Position numbers and translations under genes: made by a program
Source: Candidatus Dojkabacteria bacterium
Lineage (GTDB): Bacteria; Patescibacteriota; Dojkabacteria; GCA-002793355
DNA length: 36,114 nucleotides
Direction: 5' to 3'
Assembly (NCBI GenBank): GCA_015489595.1
Contig: WFZK01000006.1
Coordinates: 1-36,114, forward strand
Part shown: in pieces, positions 21,767-31,123 of the stretch
How positions within the stretch are numbered: position 1 is the stretch's first letter
How the letters are laid out: every line of letters begins with the position of its first letter
The notes under the pieces: model-generated
The model's database searches: none
Seen by the model: the letters and a program-made list of their open reading frames with translations, nothing else
Told to the model about the DNA's origin: nothing

Positions 21767-24700
21767 ATGGGGGTGAGGGGAAAAGGGAGTTTTCAGAAGG
21801 TCGACACTATGCCATCAGGAGTTTTCGGCCAGCTGGAGAGAGGTGGTGATGCTGATCAACGATCTGGGTTCAGGGTTTCTTTTAGGCGCGAAGATCTCAA
21901 GAGAATAGATAGGGAGCTCCCTATGACAGCAAATTATGGAGAAGGAGTACGGAACTTAGATCAAACTGTTCAGGATCTTTTACAGAATCATATAGATGCT
22001 GCAGCACATAAGTTCATAATTGAGAAACTGGGGCCGTCTCTCCTAGAGATGAATTCCTCCGAAATTCAGGAGGCCCTTGAGGATGAGGAAAGGAAAGACA
22101 AGCTTAAAGAGTTTCTGTGGATGTCGTATTTATATTGGTGGGTGCATCCTGCGATGTCACCTGAAGACCAGCAAGAATCGTTGGAGTTTTTAGCAGAACT
22201 GGCAGAGGGTTTGCCGGTTCGGGAAGAACTCCGAGATGGGAAATCTGACAAAGTGGATCCAAACGCCCTTGATGAAATTATTAAGGGCCTTGTGTTTGAT
22301 AAGCCGGAGATTGACTATAAACTTTACGATTGGGAGGGAAATAGGTACTTAAGAGTGAAAATAGAAGATTTGGATAGCATACGATATCCTCCTGATAGAT
22401 ATGTGATTGTGGAGGTAAGGATTCACGATGCAGGTAAGGGATACGATCCAAGCTTGCTTGCTGTATTCTTTTCCAAAAAGGGAGATTTGCCTTGGAGTAT
22501 AGGTCAATTTGGCGAGGGTGCTAAGATGGCTGCCAGAGAGATCCAGAGGGCTGGAGGAGATGTGGTTTTCAGGTCTGTACCTTCTAAAAAAGGAGAAGGC
22601 GTTCGCGAAATCTGGCAGGTTAGACTTAGGACTTATGGGAAAAGTCATGATGAGGAGCTGGTCTCAGATCCAAGATTCGCTCCGGTTAGGGCGAGAGGTG
22701 TGAGTACAGCGGTCGACGATAAGGTGCCGAGTGGCTCATGCACCATTGTTAGATTGCCACTTAAATTAGAAGGAAGATCAGGGCGGGATGAAAGACCACT
22801 AGAAGGGCTTAGGGCACGTTTTGACCCTAGGATGGGGTTTGATTCGGTCGTAGGTTTTTTTAGAGATCTGCAGTTAAGGAAGGAGGGGTTGAAGGGGTGG
22901 TATTTTCCGTTTAGTTTAAAGAAGATGAAGGATCAAGGTCTTACCCCTGTTTTGATTTGTCCAGATTGTGGTGGAGAGTTGCGAGTTTGGGGCATGCGGT
23001 TTGATACGACCTACTTTAAGCCGGATATGGCGTACAACTTTCTATCATTGCCAGAGGGGATGCTTGGACGGGATCGCGACAAGGTTTCAGGGTACGAGCT
23101 TTTAGAGCTTGTTGAAAAGATTGTTACAAACTCTGGTGAGGGATTCTTAAAGAGACTCCTTACTTTGGCATTACGCGGAGAAGGGCGTAGGGCACTCTCA
23201 GAATCAGGGCTTGAAATGGGAGTACTCAATTCAGTAATCTCTCACTGTATAGGGAGGCCTTTGGAGGAATCAGGATGTGTTCGTTTTATGGAAACGGCGC
23301 GAGAGATCCTTGGTCTTACCCCTCAAGAATATTTTCTACTCATATCCAGTAGAGAGGCTAAAGAGAATAAGCCTCTCCTTGAGTATATTAAGCAATTAGG
23401 AGGGAATTTTAGGGTACTTCCAGCCCCATCCCACTTGGTTGATTCCCTTACTGCATATTTTCTAATAAGGGGATATAAAGTTACAGCTTCTCTGTCTGAG
23501 ATGCTACGAACTCTTTTGGTCGAGGGAAGAAACAGTCAAGAGCGACTAAGACTAGGAGAGGTGTTGAAGGTGAGAGCCGCCAACATCTTAAGAGAAATAG
23601 GGGTAGAAATTCCAGAGAGCTTATTAAGGGAGATAACAGTAGTGCCTTTTGCACATGTAGAAGGAGTAGATCCGCTAATACGGCCCTATGCGGGGCCTTT
23701 GTTTGTGGATGTTGAATATTGGGGAGATACAGCCCCTGTGGTTGTGGCTTCGGTTTTGTTGGGATTGTTGGAAGATAAAGATGTTGATATAGATCTTGCA
23801 CTCTTAAGGGCCCAACGGGCTCTACTTAGCCGTATAGACGATGCTGCAAAAGAAATGGTGCCTGATGCCGGCGTGTCAGAAGAAGTACAGAGAGAGGTCA
23901 ATGGATTAATAATGGAGTACTTTACCCTACTTTATGAGCGTATAAAAGGTAGAGAAATTTCAACCGTTGATTTTAGACACGAGGATTTCCAAGCAATTCT
24001 CCGTAGTCGTATTCCACGAGAACTGTGGGACAAGTTACGGGGATGCGGTTATTCAGCCAGCAGAGAGTGTGGAATTCTTTCAGAGATCGTGCCGAGGGCT
24101 TTTGTGTGGGAAGACGGCACTTTACATATGCTCAGTTGGCGCGATGGGGAGCCGACTTCGGTAGAGCTTGGAGAGCATAATCGGTTAGGGAGTTGGAAAG
24201 GACATCCTGTATATGGATTTACAGTTGGGGAAGATGCGTACATTTTTATAAAATGGGAGTTTAAAAAAGATACCGTAATAACAGATGGGGTGAAAAAGAT
24301 AGTTTTTGATGGAGACTACGTTGTGGAGTTCAGAAAATTTGGAGGTATTCAACCATATTCAGTTTTGAATATGGGGTTCACAGGTTTGTGGGCTGTGGCT
24401 GGGGATGGTATTTTAGTTAGAAGCTATCCTCATGTTTTAGGAGAAGAGGAGTGGTGGAAAGCAGAAATTGCTGGGGTTCTGAAGGAAGTCGAGATCTATG
24501 AAGGAGGACGCGTAGATCCTTTTAGGAATAGTGCGTACCCTTCTAGAATAGAAACAGGAATCCCAATTGAGTACGGAATTAAACACTGGCCTCCTTGGCG
24601 GCTATGGGCAGAGTTAGTTCAGAACGCAATAGCTGAAGGTGGTGTTGCTTCAATGAGACTATATTTCAAGATTAAAAGAGAAGGTGAAGAGGTTTGGGTT

Positions 24701-26206
24701 AGCGGAGACGAGCTTAGGGAGGGTGAGAAAATAGAGGGAGTTAGGATCGAAAATCCAGGTTCTTACCATCCTTTAATGTTAAAGTGGCTAGGTGCTGGCT
24801 CTAAATCTCCGAATCCTCTAATCCCTGGTCGGTTTGGTGAAGGGGCCAAGTTGGCTCTCTCGTATTGTCTGTTCCATGGTCTTTTAGTACGGTTAGGATC
24901 TGAGCACGGCAATCAGAGATGGGTTGCTACCGCCTCCACCCGTGAAGAGGAATTCGGCGAAAAACTTGCAAAACTATTGACTCTCGATGTTGAATATAAT
25001 GATGTACCAGAAGGGGATGTGCCCGTTTCGTTCGTGGAGATTCTACCTGGGGAAGACATCCCCTTTGAGGAGTGGGAAAATTTTGTTGAACCAGTGGATC
25101 CAAGGAGAGAGGAGGAAGGGTTATACGGGATTGAACGTTTCGTTTTATTAGAAAGAGACTATGATGAGGCTTTTAGGCTACCTGGGGGTGTGTGGGTTTT
25201 GCGTCGTCCACAAAGGAGGGGGCAGATTTTCGTGAATGGTATTTTAGTGCCTAGGGCTGGGAAAGAGAGTTATTTATTTGGATATAGTTTGCCCTCAGAT
25301 GTTATAGATAGAGATCGTGAAAGAGTAGATGTGGGGAAGATTCGAGATTATCTAGGTTATGTTTTAGCCTGGGCTCCTGTAGAGCTCGTAGAGAGTTTCG
25401 TGCGTAAGATTAAGGGCGCGATTCGAGGGAATAAGTTGGAAGTGGAAGGTCTGCCTGGCGATTTTAGCTATGGGGCGAATGTGACCTTGTTGGAGGTGGG
25501 GGGCAAAAAGACATTCCCTTCGCTCTCTTTCTGGCGGGAAGCCCTGATGGATCATCTGAGCGTGAGTGCAGTGTATTCGGAAGATGATTTGTGGCACAAA
25601 TATGCCGAAAGAGTGAAGGAGGGGAAAGGTAGTTTAGAGGAACGTTTAGAGATTCTACGCGCTCTTTCAGATTTAGATCATTTCAAGGGATTCGCGTTGA
25701 ATGTTCCCCCTCGTTTGTATCATTCTTTTTTTAAGCATGTATTGCCTTCTGCTCAGGATTTGCTTAGCGATAAGGGGCGAGTGTTTGTGCCGCAGGAGAA
25801 GGTGCCACTTGAGATCCAGAGTAGGATACAGGCTTTGCTAAATGTGTCCTTAAAGCTTCTTAGCAGTGATAGTATTAGAGCTGCTGTTAGGAGGATAGGA
25901 GGGGACGAGATGTTAATTAGATATGCTGAGAATCTCAGAGCGATGTTGGAGCGGAACGACTTGGTCAGATATTTTGTTTCTTACTTCTCTGGAGATTTGG
26001 GAGAGTGGAAAAGAGAGAAGCAGGAAATATATTTAAATTTATGGATCACGCTTACAAATTCAAGTTCCGTAGTGAAGGTAATAATGCACGAATTGCTACA
26101 CGCTCTTACCGGTTTAAAGGACTACACCCCCGAATTTCTGGCCATTCATATGGAGGTTCTGAGAGTATTACGTGAGATGACACGAAGGAAGAATAAGCAG
26201 GGTTGA
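21767..26206 (+). CDS. Giant twin-GHKL ATPase with C-terminal HExxH metallopeptidase motif
   Basis: A 1479-residue cytoplasmic protein that I cannot assign to a named family. GHKL module 1: N-box VQDLLQNHIDAA (D70, N74, D77), G1 RIHDAGKGYD (D221-x-G223-x-G225), G2 SIGQFGEGAKMA (G246-x-x-G249-x-G251). GHKL module 2: N-box WAELVQNAIAEGG with E949 and N953, G1 degraded to RIENPGSYH (N996 for Asp, one Gly gone), G2 PGRFGEGAKLALSY (G1021-x-x-G1024-x-G1026). Near the end, VIMHELLHALTG gives H1441-E-x-x-H1445 with E1456, H1461 and E1463 as possible third ligands. A lone CPDC (398-401) is too little for a zinc ribbon. The GQFGEGAK/GRFGEGAK lid recalls Hsp90, MutL and MORC. It may be a chaperone-like or conformational ATPase fused to a protease. 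No signal peptide or TM segment. Confidence 0.75.
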   Translation: MGVRGKGSFQKVDTMPSGVFGQLERGGDADQRSGFRVSFRREDLKRIDRELPMTANYGEGVRNLDQTVQDLLQNHIDAAAHKFIIEKLGPSLLEMNSSEIQEALEDEERKDKLKEFLWMSYLYWWVHPAMSPEDQQESLEFLAELAEGLPVREELRDGKSDKVDPNALDEIIKGLVFDKPEIDYKLYDWEGNRYLRVKIEDLDSIRYPPDRYVIVEVRIHDAGKGYDPSLLAVFFSKKGDLPWSIGQFGEGAKMAAREIQRAGGDVVFRSVPSKKGEGVREIWQVRLRTYGKSHDEELVSDPRFAPVRARGVSTAVDDKVPSGSCTIVRLPLKLEGRSGRDERPLEGLRARFDPRMGFDSVVGFFRDLQLRKEGLKGWYFPFSLKKMKDQGLTPVLICPDCGGELRVWGMRFDTTYFKPDMAYNFLSLPEGMLGRDRDKVSGYELLELVEKIVTNSGEGFLKRLLTLALRGEGRRALSESGLEMGVLNSVISHCIGRPLEESGCVRFMETAREILGLTPQEYFLLISSREAKENKPLLEYIKQLGGNFRVLPAPSHLVDSLTAYFLIRGYKVTASLSEMLRTLLVEGRNSQERLRLGEVLKVRAANILREIGVEIPESLLREITVVPFAHVEGVDPLIRPYAGPLFVDVEYWGDTAPVVVASVLLGLLEDKDVDIDLALLRAQRALLSRIDDAAKEMVPDAGVSEEVQREVNGLIMEYFTLLYERIKGREISTVDFRHEDFQAILRSRIPRELWDKLRGCGYSASRECGILSEIVPRAFVWEDGTLHMLSWRDGEPTSVELGEHNRLGSWKGHPVYGFTVGEDAYIFIKWEFKKDTVITDGVKKIVFDGDYVVEFRKFGGIQPYSVLNMGFTGLWAVAGDGILVRSYPHVLGEEEWWKAEIAGVLKEVEIYEGGRVDPFRNSAYPSRIETGIPIEYGIKHWPPWRLWAELVQNAIAEGGVASMRLYFKIKREGEEVWVSGDELREGEKIEGVRIENPGSYHPLMLKWLGAGSKSPNPLIPGRFGEGAKLALSYCLFHGLLVRLGSEHGNQRWVATASTREEEFGEKLAKLLTLDVEYNDVPEGDVPVSFVEILPGEDIPFEEWENFVEPVDPRREEEGLYGIERFVLLERDYDEAFRLPGGVWVLRRPQRRGQIFVNGILVPRAGKESYLFGYSLPSDVIDRDRERVDVGKIRDYLGYVLAWAPVELVESFVRKIKGAIRGNKLEVEGLPGDFSYGANVTLLEVGGKKTFPSLSFWREALMDHLSVSAVYSEDDLWHKYAERVKEGKGSLEERLEILRALSDLDHFKGFALNVPPRLYHSFFKHVLPSAQDLLSDKGRVFVPQEKVPLEIQSRIQALLNVSLKLLSSDSIRAAVRRIGGDEMLIRYAENLRAMLERNDLVRYFVSYFSGDLGEWKREKQEIYLNLWITLTNSSSVVKVIMHELLHALTGLKDYTPEFLAIHMEVLRVLREMTRRKNKQG

Positions 26207-26510
26207 TGTGTTAATACAAGCGTGACGTATGTTCTAGATTCCGCAGGACAGTTTGATCTCGTTTAATTCTCGCTTTAACCGGGAAGGGATAAGTGGCCAA
26301 TAGAACCACTGTTTGAAAGGTGGAAAGGTTCTTGAAAGAATTGGTAGGATTTTTACTAGAGTGGAGGGATAATAGGATGGATTAGAGGCTGGATATAGAA
26401 ATTTTTATGGGTATATTGAGAGGGATGGGGGAGGGGTTTGTTCCATTCGGGGGTTATTCTGTAAGCGGTGGATTTTAACTTACCTTCCCCTCCCCCTGCT
26501 ATAATCCCTC
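26207..26510. other. Gene-free stretch upstream of uvrA
   Basis: About 304 bp with no credible reading frame. It contains a 10-bp perfect inverted repeat of purine/pyrimidine runs, GGGGGAGGGG (26427-26436) and CCCCTCCCCC (26487-26496), separated by 50 nt, the second arm ending 3 nt before the -10 box of uvrA. No LexA-like palindrome was recognised. Confidence 0.55.
26497..26505 (+). promoter_or_regulatory. Extended -10 promoter of uvrA-uvrC
   Basis: TGC-TATAAT, 5 nt before ATG 26511. The extended TG may compensate for the absence of a -35. Confidence 0.65.
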
Positions 26511-29480
26511 ATGCAAGATTTTATAAAGATCCGAGGGGCGCGTGAGCACAATCTAAAAAACATTAATCTTGACCTGCCGAAGGGCAAGTACATTGTTTTT
26601 AGCGGCCTCTCCGGATCGGGTAAAAGTACGCTGGCTATGGATGTTATTTATGCAGAAGGCCAGCGTAGGTATTTAGAGAGCCTATCAAGTTACGCAAGAC
26701 AATTTTTAGGAGAGCTAAAAAAGCCAGATGTGGATAGAATCGAAGGGCTGTCTCCTGCTATAGCTATTGATCAGAAAACTGCTTCGCATAATCCGCGTTC
26801 AACTGTAGGCACTGTTACTGAGATTTATGACTACCTAAGATTGTTATATGCTAGGATCGGTGTGCCTCACTGTCCTTCGTGTGGGCGAGAACTTACACGC
26901 CAGACTGTAGATCAGATTGTTGATAGCATATTAAAAAAGATTGAGGACTTCTACAGATCTTCTGCATACAAACAGTTTTGGGACTACGGATTCAGAGCCG
27001 CAATTGTGGCGCCTGTGGTTATAGGCCGCAAGGGCAGGTTTGAGCCCCTTTTTGTGAACTTAAGAAAGCAGGGTTGGTATTTGGTTTATGTTGATGGGGT
27101 TTTGTATGATCTTAAGCTAGGACTTCCACCGCTTGATAAGAACGTTAAACATACTATTTATGTTGTAGTGGATTTTTTGATAGCTGGGCAAAAAGACGAT
27201 GTTCGCTCAAGAGTGTTTCAGGCGGTGGATCAGGCTAGGAGTCTGGAGCCTAAACTGGTAAAGCTATTAATTTTCTTAAACAAGGAGAGTAAGCTCCCGC
27301 GTGAGCTTGGAGATTTTGTCGAGCAGAAGGATTTTAGCACTGCCCTTTATTGTCCGGTGTGTGATATCTCTTTAAGAGATTTCGAGCCAAGAGACTTCTC
27401 GTTTAACTCGCCTTATGGCGCCTGTGAGGCATGCAATGGACTAGGAATAATAAAAAAGATAGATGAAAACCTTTTGCTTGATAAAGAAAAAAGCGTCTCA
27501 GAAGGAGGAATTTTGCCGCTTCGGAGCTTTTATGATAGGGATTCTTTTCTAAAGCAGCTTTTGCTTAAGGTCTGTGAACGACACAAGATTCCCTGCGGAG
27601 TGCCTTTAAAGCATCTGACGAGAAAAAAGCTGGATATTTTGCTCTACGGAGATTCACAGCCTTATGAGGTCGTTTACTACTCCTCAAAAGACGGTTCAAA
27701 ACGCATTGTGGAGACCAGGTGGGAGGGGATAGCAAACAACCTTGAGAGAAGATATAAAGAAACCCAGTCCGAATTTATTAGGTCGGAGATCGAGAAGTAT
27801 ATGTCAAGCGTCACCTGTGATGTGTGTGGCGGGGCGCGCTTAAAGCGCGCCCCGCTTGCTGTTACAGTGGGAGGGCTTAATATTTACGAGCTAACTACGC
27901 TTTCTGTATCGGATTTTATTGAATTTTTAAATTCGCTGGAATCGCAGCTGTCTGATAAAGAGAAGCAGATTGCAACCCCAATAATCAAGGAGATAAAAAC
28001 CAGGGCTGAGTTTTTAAAAGACGTAGGGCTATCATATTTAACCCTGGCAAGGAGCGCTAATACTTTATCAGGAGGTGAAGCGCAGCGCATAAGACTAGCG
28101 AGCCAGATCGGCACTGGTTTAACAAACGTAATCTACGTGCTAGATGAGCCTTCTATCGGTCTCCATGCCCGTGATCAGCGTAGGCTTATAGATACCCTAA
28201 AGAAGTTGAGAGATCTTAACAATACCGTAATTGTAGTAGAGCATGACATGGATACCATTCTTAATGCTGATTGGGTTGTTGATTTTGGCCCGGGGGCAGG
28301 CGAAAAAGGTGGTGAAGTTGTAGCACAAGGGACTCCTGCTCAGATAATGAAGGATCCTGCCTCAGTTACAGGGCCTTATCTTAGCGGTAAAAAGAGTGTA
28401 GCTAAAAATGTAAAAAGGGGAACAAAAAGACTGGAAGAGGAGCTAAAAAAGAAAAATCTGCTCGTCAAATCAGAAAATCGTGGTTTCATCGAGCTAAGAG
28501 GTGCAAAAACACATAACCTTAAAGATATCACAGTAAAATTCCCTTTAGGAAAGTTCATATGCGTTACAGGAGTTTCAGGATCAGGTAAAAGTTCTTTAGT
28601 AGTTGAGACCCTCTATCCAGCCCTAAAGAAGTCCCTAGGGCAAAGGGTTTCAGCTGTAAACGCCAAGTATAAAAGCGTTTTTATTTCAGAGCAGATAGAT
28701 AAGGTGATATTCATAGATCAGTCGCCAATAGGTAGAACTCCGCGTAGCAATCCAGCCACGTATACCAAGGTCTTCGATGATATAAGAAGTCTTTTTGCTC
28801 AAACAGAAGAGGCCCGTTTGCGTGGATACCGCCCAGGAAGGTTTAGTTTTAATGTGCCGGGTGGAAGGTGCGAGGCCTGTCGCGGCGAAGGCCAAATAAA
28901 GATAGAGATGCAATTTATGCCAGATATCTACATAGAGTGCGATGTGTGTCGAGGTAAAAGGTATACTTCTGAGGTTCTAGAGGTTAAATACAAGGGCAAG
29001 AGCATAGCAGATGTCTTAGACATGAGTGTTGATACAGCCTTAGGATTTTTTGGCCACATTCCATATATTAAGCGCAAGTTGCAGGTTCTTTCTGATGTAG
29101 GTCTTGGTTATATTAAGCTAGGACAGCCGGCTCCTACCTTATCTGGAGGTGAAGCTCAGAGGGTTAAGCTTGCAGCAGAGCTTAACAAGAGGGCAACCGG
29201 CAAAACAGTCTACATCTTAGATGAGCCTACTACGGGACTTCATTTTGCAGACATTGAAAGGCTCATCGTGGTCTTAAAAAGACTGGTGTTATTAGGCAAC
29301 ACCGTTATAGTTATAGAGCATAACCTTGATTTTATAGCTCAAGCTGATCACATAGTTGATCTGGGCCCAGAAGGAGGGGAGCAAGGCGGTCAGATAGTAT
29401 GTGAGGGAGATGTAGAGACGCTTTCTAAGTGTAACAAAGGATATACGGGCAAGTTCCTAGCTGAACATTTAGGGCTATGA
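26511..29480 (+). CDS. uvrA: Excinuclease ABC subunit A
   Basis: A 989-residue UvrA, the dimeric ABC-type ATPase that scans DNA for lesions and loads UvrB. First nucleotide-binding domain: Walker [10 protein letters not shown] at 32-40, the UvrB-binding/insertion region with [13 protein letters not shown], then [19 protein letters not shown] and CEACNGLG as one zinc site, [14 protein letters not shown] signature [16 protein letters not shown] and Walker [14 protein letters not shown]. Second domain: [13 protein letters not shown], the zinc finger CEACRGEGQ...[24 protein letters not shown] and [13 protein letters not shown]. All motifs are intact and length is slightly above average because of a longer insertion after about residue 135. 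The gene ends ATGA-overlapping uvrC. Confidence 0.98.
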   Translation: MQDFIKIRGAREHNLKNINLDLPKGKYIVFSGLSGSGKSTLAMDVIYAEGQRRYLESLSSYARQFLGELKKPDVDRIEGLSPAIAIDQKTASHNPRSTVGTVTEIYDYLRLLYARIGVPHCPSCGRELTRQTVDQIVDSILKKIEDFYRSSAYKQFWDYGFRAAIVAPVVIGRKGRFEPLFVNLRKQGWYLVYVDGVLYDLKLGLPPLDKNVKHTIYVVVDFLIAGQKDDVRSRVFQAVDQARSLEPKLVKLLIFLNKESKLPRELGDFVEQKDFSTALYCPVCDISLRDFEPRDFSFNSPYGACEACNGLGIIKKIDENLLLDKEKSVSEGGILPLRSFYDRDSFLKQLLLKVCERHKIPCGVPLKHLTRKKLDILLYGDSQPYEVVYYSSKDGSKRIVETRWEGIANNLERRYKETQSEFIRSEIEKYMSSVTCDVCGGARLKRAPLAVTVGGLNIYELTTLSVSDFIEFLNSLESQLSDKEKQIATPIIKEIKTRAEFLKDVGLSYLTLARSANTLSGGEAQRIRLASQIGTGLTNVIYVLDEPSIGLHARDQRRLIDTLKKLRDLNNTVIVVEHDMDTILNADWVVDFGPGAGEKGGEVVAQGTPAQIMKDPASVTGPYLSGKKSVAKNVKRGTKRLEEELKKKNLLVKSENRGFIELRGAKTHNLKDITVKFPLGKFICVTGVSGSGKSSLVVETLYPALKKSLGQRVSAVNAKYKSVFISEQIDKVIFIDQSPIGRTPRSNPATYTKVFDDIRSLFAQTEEARLRGYRPGRFSFNVPGGRCEACRGEGQIKIEMQFMPDIYIECDVCRGKRYTSEVLEVKYKGKSIADVLDMSVDTALGFFGHIPYIKRKLQVLSDVGLGYIKLGQPAPTLSGGEAQRVKLAAELNKRATGKTVYILDEPTTGLHFADIERLIVVLKRLVLLGNTVIVIEHNLDFIAQADHIVDLGPEGGEQGGQIVCEGDVETLSKCNKGYTGKFLAEHLGL

Positions 29481-30931
29481 TAGAGTCTCGGATCTTTAAG
29501 CTAGATAATATCAACCCATCTGAAGATTTACCCAAACATCCTGGAGTTTATATCTTTATGGACAAAAGCTATAAGCCACTCTACATAGGCAAAGCGAAAA
29601 ATCTTAAAGCTAGGGTTTCGGGGTATTTTGCTAGAAATCTTTTGCATCCAAAGACAGCCAGGATGGTGGAGTCCTCTGAGTATCTAAAAATCATTCCGAC
29701 CGCAAGTGAAGTTGAAGCCTTTTTGCTTGAGGCTGATCTGATTAAAAAATTTAAGCCTAAGTACAATGTAGATTTAAAGGACGATAAGAGCTATGTTCAC
29801 ATTATTTGGGAAAAGATAAACGTAGATGCGCCCTCTAATAAAACAGACACAGGAGAGTCAATATCATCGCTTAAGCAAGACGCTTTAAAAGAGCGCTCCA
29901 AGCAAAATCAGGTTTTAGACAAGGTTTTTGTAGGCAGACTTACTAAACTAAGAAGCAAGCGTAAAGTAAAGGCTATAGGGCCATTTGTAGAGGCTAAGGT
30001 CACAAAGCAGGTTTTAAGGGCTCTTCGTAGAGTGTTTCCATTTGCCACCTGTTCTAAGACTAAGTTTTTAGAGCACAAAAAACTAGGTAGGCCATGTCTT
30101 TATGGGCAGATTGGGCTTTGTCCAGCTCCTTGCACTGATCCGCAGGCGTTTAAAACCAATCGAGATAATATAAGGCGGCTTTTTAGGTTTATTTTAAAAG
30201 GCACAGATCGTTACACTGCAGAGGTTGAAAAGAAGATGCGTGCTCTTGCCCGTCAGGAGCGTTTTGAAGAGGCCTTACAACTTCGAGATCATTTAGATAA
30301 GCTTAAAAGTCTTGAATTGGCGTATGTATTGCCTTCAGAGTATGAAGAAAATCCCAATCTCATCGTAGATATCCGAGAGGCTAGAGTTGCCCAGATTTTA
30401 GAGCTTTTTAAGCTAAAGAAAACAAAACATCTTAGGATAGAATGTTATGATATCTCCAATCTTATGGGAGAATGGGCCACCGGAAGCATGGTGGTATCTA
30501 TAGACGGCCAGCTAGAACCTAGTGAATATAGGAGATTCCGCATCAAATTTACCAAGGGCATCACTGACTTTGGAATGATGGCAGAGGTTATAAAAAGGCG
30601 TATCAAGAAAGATTGGCCTAAGCCAAATATTATGCTAATAGACGGGGGGAAAGGGCAAGTAAGTAGCGTACTAAGGGCGATACAGGGGACAGAGTTTGAA
30701 AATGTTTTAGTTGTGGGAATATTTAAACCTAATGATTTTTTCGTGGTAAATCTAGAGAATTTTAAAAAGGCTACCGGCAAAAAACTTGCAGGGACGGGTC
30801 TCGCCACAGGCTGGCAGGTTATTGTTCCTAAAAAGAGAAATCTGGGTTGGGAGCACTTAAGGGAATTAAGAGATGAAGCTCACCGCACTGCTAAGGGGTA
30901 TCATAAGAAGTTAAGAAGTGTTAGGAGCTAG
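29477..30931 (+). CDS. uvrC: Excinuclease ABC subunit C, lacking the C-terminal HhH domain
   Basis: A 484-residue UvrC, about 120 residues shorter than usual. It makes both incisions around a lesion in the UvrB-DNA complex. The GIY-YIG nuclease (HPGVYIFMDKSYKPLYIGKAKNLKARV, 21-47) is intact. Between DDKSYVHII and KAIGPFVEAK there is an extra ~45-residue polar insertion (about 113-155). The Cys cluster CLYGQIGLCPAPC, the UVR motif (RQERFEEALQLRDHL) and the RNase-H-like domain (IECYDISNL, MLIDGGKGQ, GWEHLRELRDEAHRTAKGYHKKLRS) are present. The chain stops exactly where the (HhH)2 domain should begin and no remnant is visible downstream. The ATG overlaps the uvrA TGA, so the two are translationally coupled. 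Confidence 0.95.
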   Translation: MIESRIFKLDNINPSEDLPKHPGVYIFMDKSYKPLYIGKAKNLKARVSGYFARNLLHPKTARMVESSEYLKIIPTASEVEAFLLEADLIKKFKPKYNVDLKDDKSYVHIIWEKINVDAPSNKTDTGESISSLKQDALKERSKQNQVLDKVFVGRLTKLRSKRKVKAIGPFVEAKVTKQVLRALRRVFPFATCSKTKFLEHKKLGRPCLYGQIGLCPAPCTDPQAFKTNRDNIRRLFRFILKGTDRYTAEVEKKMRALARQERFEEALQLRDHLDKLKSLELAYVLPSEYEENPNLIVDIREARVAQILELFKLKKTKHLRIECYDISNLMGEWATGSMVVSIDGQLEPSEYRRFRIKFTKGITDFGMMAEVIKRRIKKDWPKPNIMLIDGGKGQVSSVLRAIQGTEFENVLVVGIFKPNDFFVVNLENFKKATGKKLAGTGLATGWQVIVPKKRNLGWEHLRELRDEAHRTAKGYHKKLRSVRS

Positions 30932-31044
30932 AGTTTTTGGGAGAAATCGTGTTGCCTGGTTTGTATATGGGGCATGGTACAAAATGTGGGATTTATTGGT
31001 TATCCTGGGAGGGTTGGGTTTGGTCTGGGGAATCCTAAAGAAGC

Positions 31045-31107
31045 GCTCCACAAAATTGTATGATTTTGTGGAGCATGACTCCATAAAATTTGCAGATTTT
31101 ATGGAGT
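31045..31107. promoter_or_regulatory. Operator-like array of ACTCCA/TGGAGT half-sites upstream of ATPase 2
   Basis: Half-sites GCTCCA 31045-31050, TGGAGC 31069-31074, ACTCCA 31078-31083 and TGGAGT 31102-31107. They build two long inverted repeats: CTCCACAAAAT/ATTTTGTGGAG (31046-31073, 11 bp) and ACTCCATAAAAT/ATTTTATGGAGT (31078-31107, 12 bp). The 6-nt loop of the second, TTGCAG, is the -35 hexamer, so a protein bound to this palindrome would cover the promoter. Confidence 0.62.
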
Positions 31108-31118
31108 TATATTATAAT
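31090..31118 (+). promoter_or_regulatory. Promoter of AAA-DUF4143 ATPase 2
   Basis: TTGCAG (31090-31095), 17 nt, TATAAT (31113-31118), 5 nt, ATG 31124. It has the same geometry as the promoter of ATPase 1. Confidence 0.72.
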
Positions 31119-31123
31119 TCAAC

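Noticed and set aside
22958-22972. CPDC in the twin-GHKL protein as a zinc ribbon
   Set aside because: Only one CxxC pair is present in the vicinity; no second knuckle within a suitable distance.
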